From NCBI RefSeq assembly GCF_913778135.1, contig NZ_CAJYVU010000026.1:1-42183 (forward strand): a stretch of DNA of 42,183 bases, read 5' to 3'. This DNA comes from an uncultured Sphingomonas sp. (GTDB taxonomy: Bacteria; Pseudomonadota; Alphaproteobacteria; Sphingomonadales; Sphingomonadaceae). Made by a program: the position numbers and the translations under genes. Shown in pieces: positions 42,142-42,183 of the stretch; within the stretch, counting starts at the first letter, position 1, and every line of letters starts with the position of its first letter. The notes beneath the pieces are model-generated. The model was not told where the DNA came from, did no database searches, and saw only the letters and a list, made by a program, of their open reading frames with translations.

Positions 42142-42183
42142 TCAACCCCGCCCGCGAACCTTCACGATACCGTCGCCATAGGG
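42142..42183 (-). CDS. C-terminal end of an unidentified minus-strand gene (partial)
   Basis: On the minus strand the window ends inside an open frame that reads PYGDGIVKVRGRG and stops at TGA (complement of 42142-42144). Thirteen residues are too few to identify. The stop is 17 bases from the convergent GntR stop, so it may be the first gene of a neighbouring unit. GGCGGGG (42134-42140) and CCCCGCC (42146-42152) flank the stop as a possible hairpin. Confidence 0.35.
   Translation of the reverse strand, partial: PYGDGIVKVRGRG

Overview
The window looks like a chromosomal segment of a high-GC alphaproteobacterium of the sphingomonad group (Sphingomonas or a close relative). The basis is the GC-rich codon use, the gene order eno-ftsB and xerD-accA, a DUF4170 gene, and an EcfG-type general-stress promoter ahead of small membrane proteins. 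I identified products by reading the translations and ran no database search.

Positions 1-11639 are mostly core genes. They are the 3' end of greA; a minus-strand run of small envelope/stress proteins (DUF883-like, holin-like, DUF3618, second DUF883-like, DUF4170); eno and an ftsB-like gene; an alpha/beta hydrolase, aroB and aroK; a 44-residue membrane peptide with a 591-residue exported protein of unknown function; xerD; accA; two Flp-type pilins; and a MutT-type Nudix hydrolase.

Positions 11640-14166 are a decayed iron-uptake locus. A TonB-dependent siderophore receptor and a PepSY-type membrane protein are both broken by several stops and frameshifts. Next comes a compact cluster (14198-17500): acyl-CoA dehydrogenase-like protein, PIG-L deacetylase, NodS-like methyltransferase and, convergently, a family 2 glycosyltransferase. 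Together these resemble the logic of assembling an N-modified amino sugar. A YegD-like Hsp70 follows, then a stretch with a transposase remnant.

Positions 19413-42124 are a catabolic island. It encodes a complete class I P450 electron chain (ferredoxin reductase, putidaredoxin-type ferredoxin, a CYP101/P450cam-like P450 and a second P450). It also has four crotonase-family enzymes, a cysteine-free DUF35 protein paired with a thiolase-fold protein lacking the usual cysteines, two thioesterases, two flavin oxidases (LhgO-like and GMC), a tandem acyl-CoA dehydrogenase pair, an alpha/beta hydrolase, a flavin reductase with a MarR-like tail, a stand-alone E2 acyltransferase domain, a carboxymuconolactone-decarboxylase-like protein, an SDR, a PF10118 protein and a GntR/UTRA regulator. 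The likely theme, by inference, is P450 hydroxylation of a hydrophobic alicyclic or terpenoid-like compound, oxidation of the alcohol, and CoA-dependent side-chain or ring degradation ending in retro-aldol or thiolytic cleavage. No acyl-CoA ligase or CoA-transferase is visible, so CoA activation must be encoded elsewhere. Genes run in short, tightly overlapped operons on both strands.
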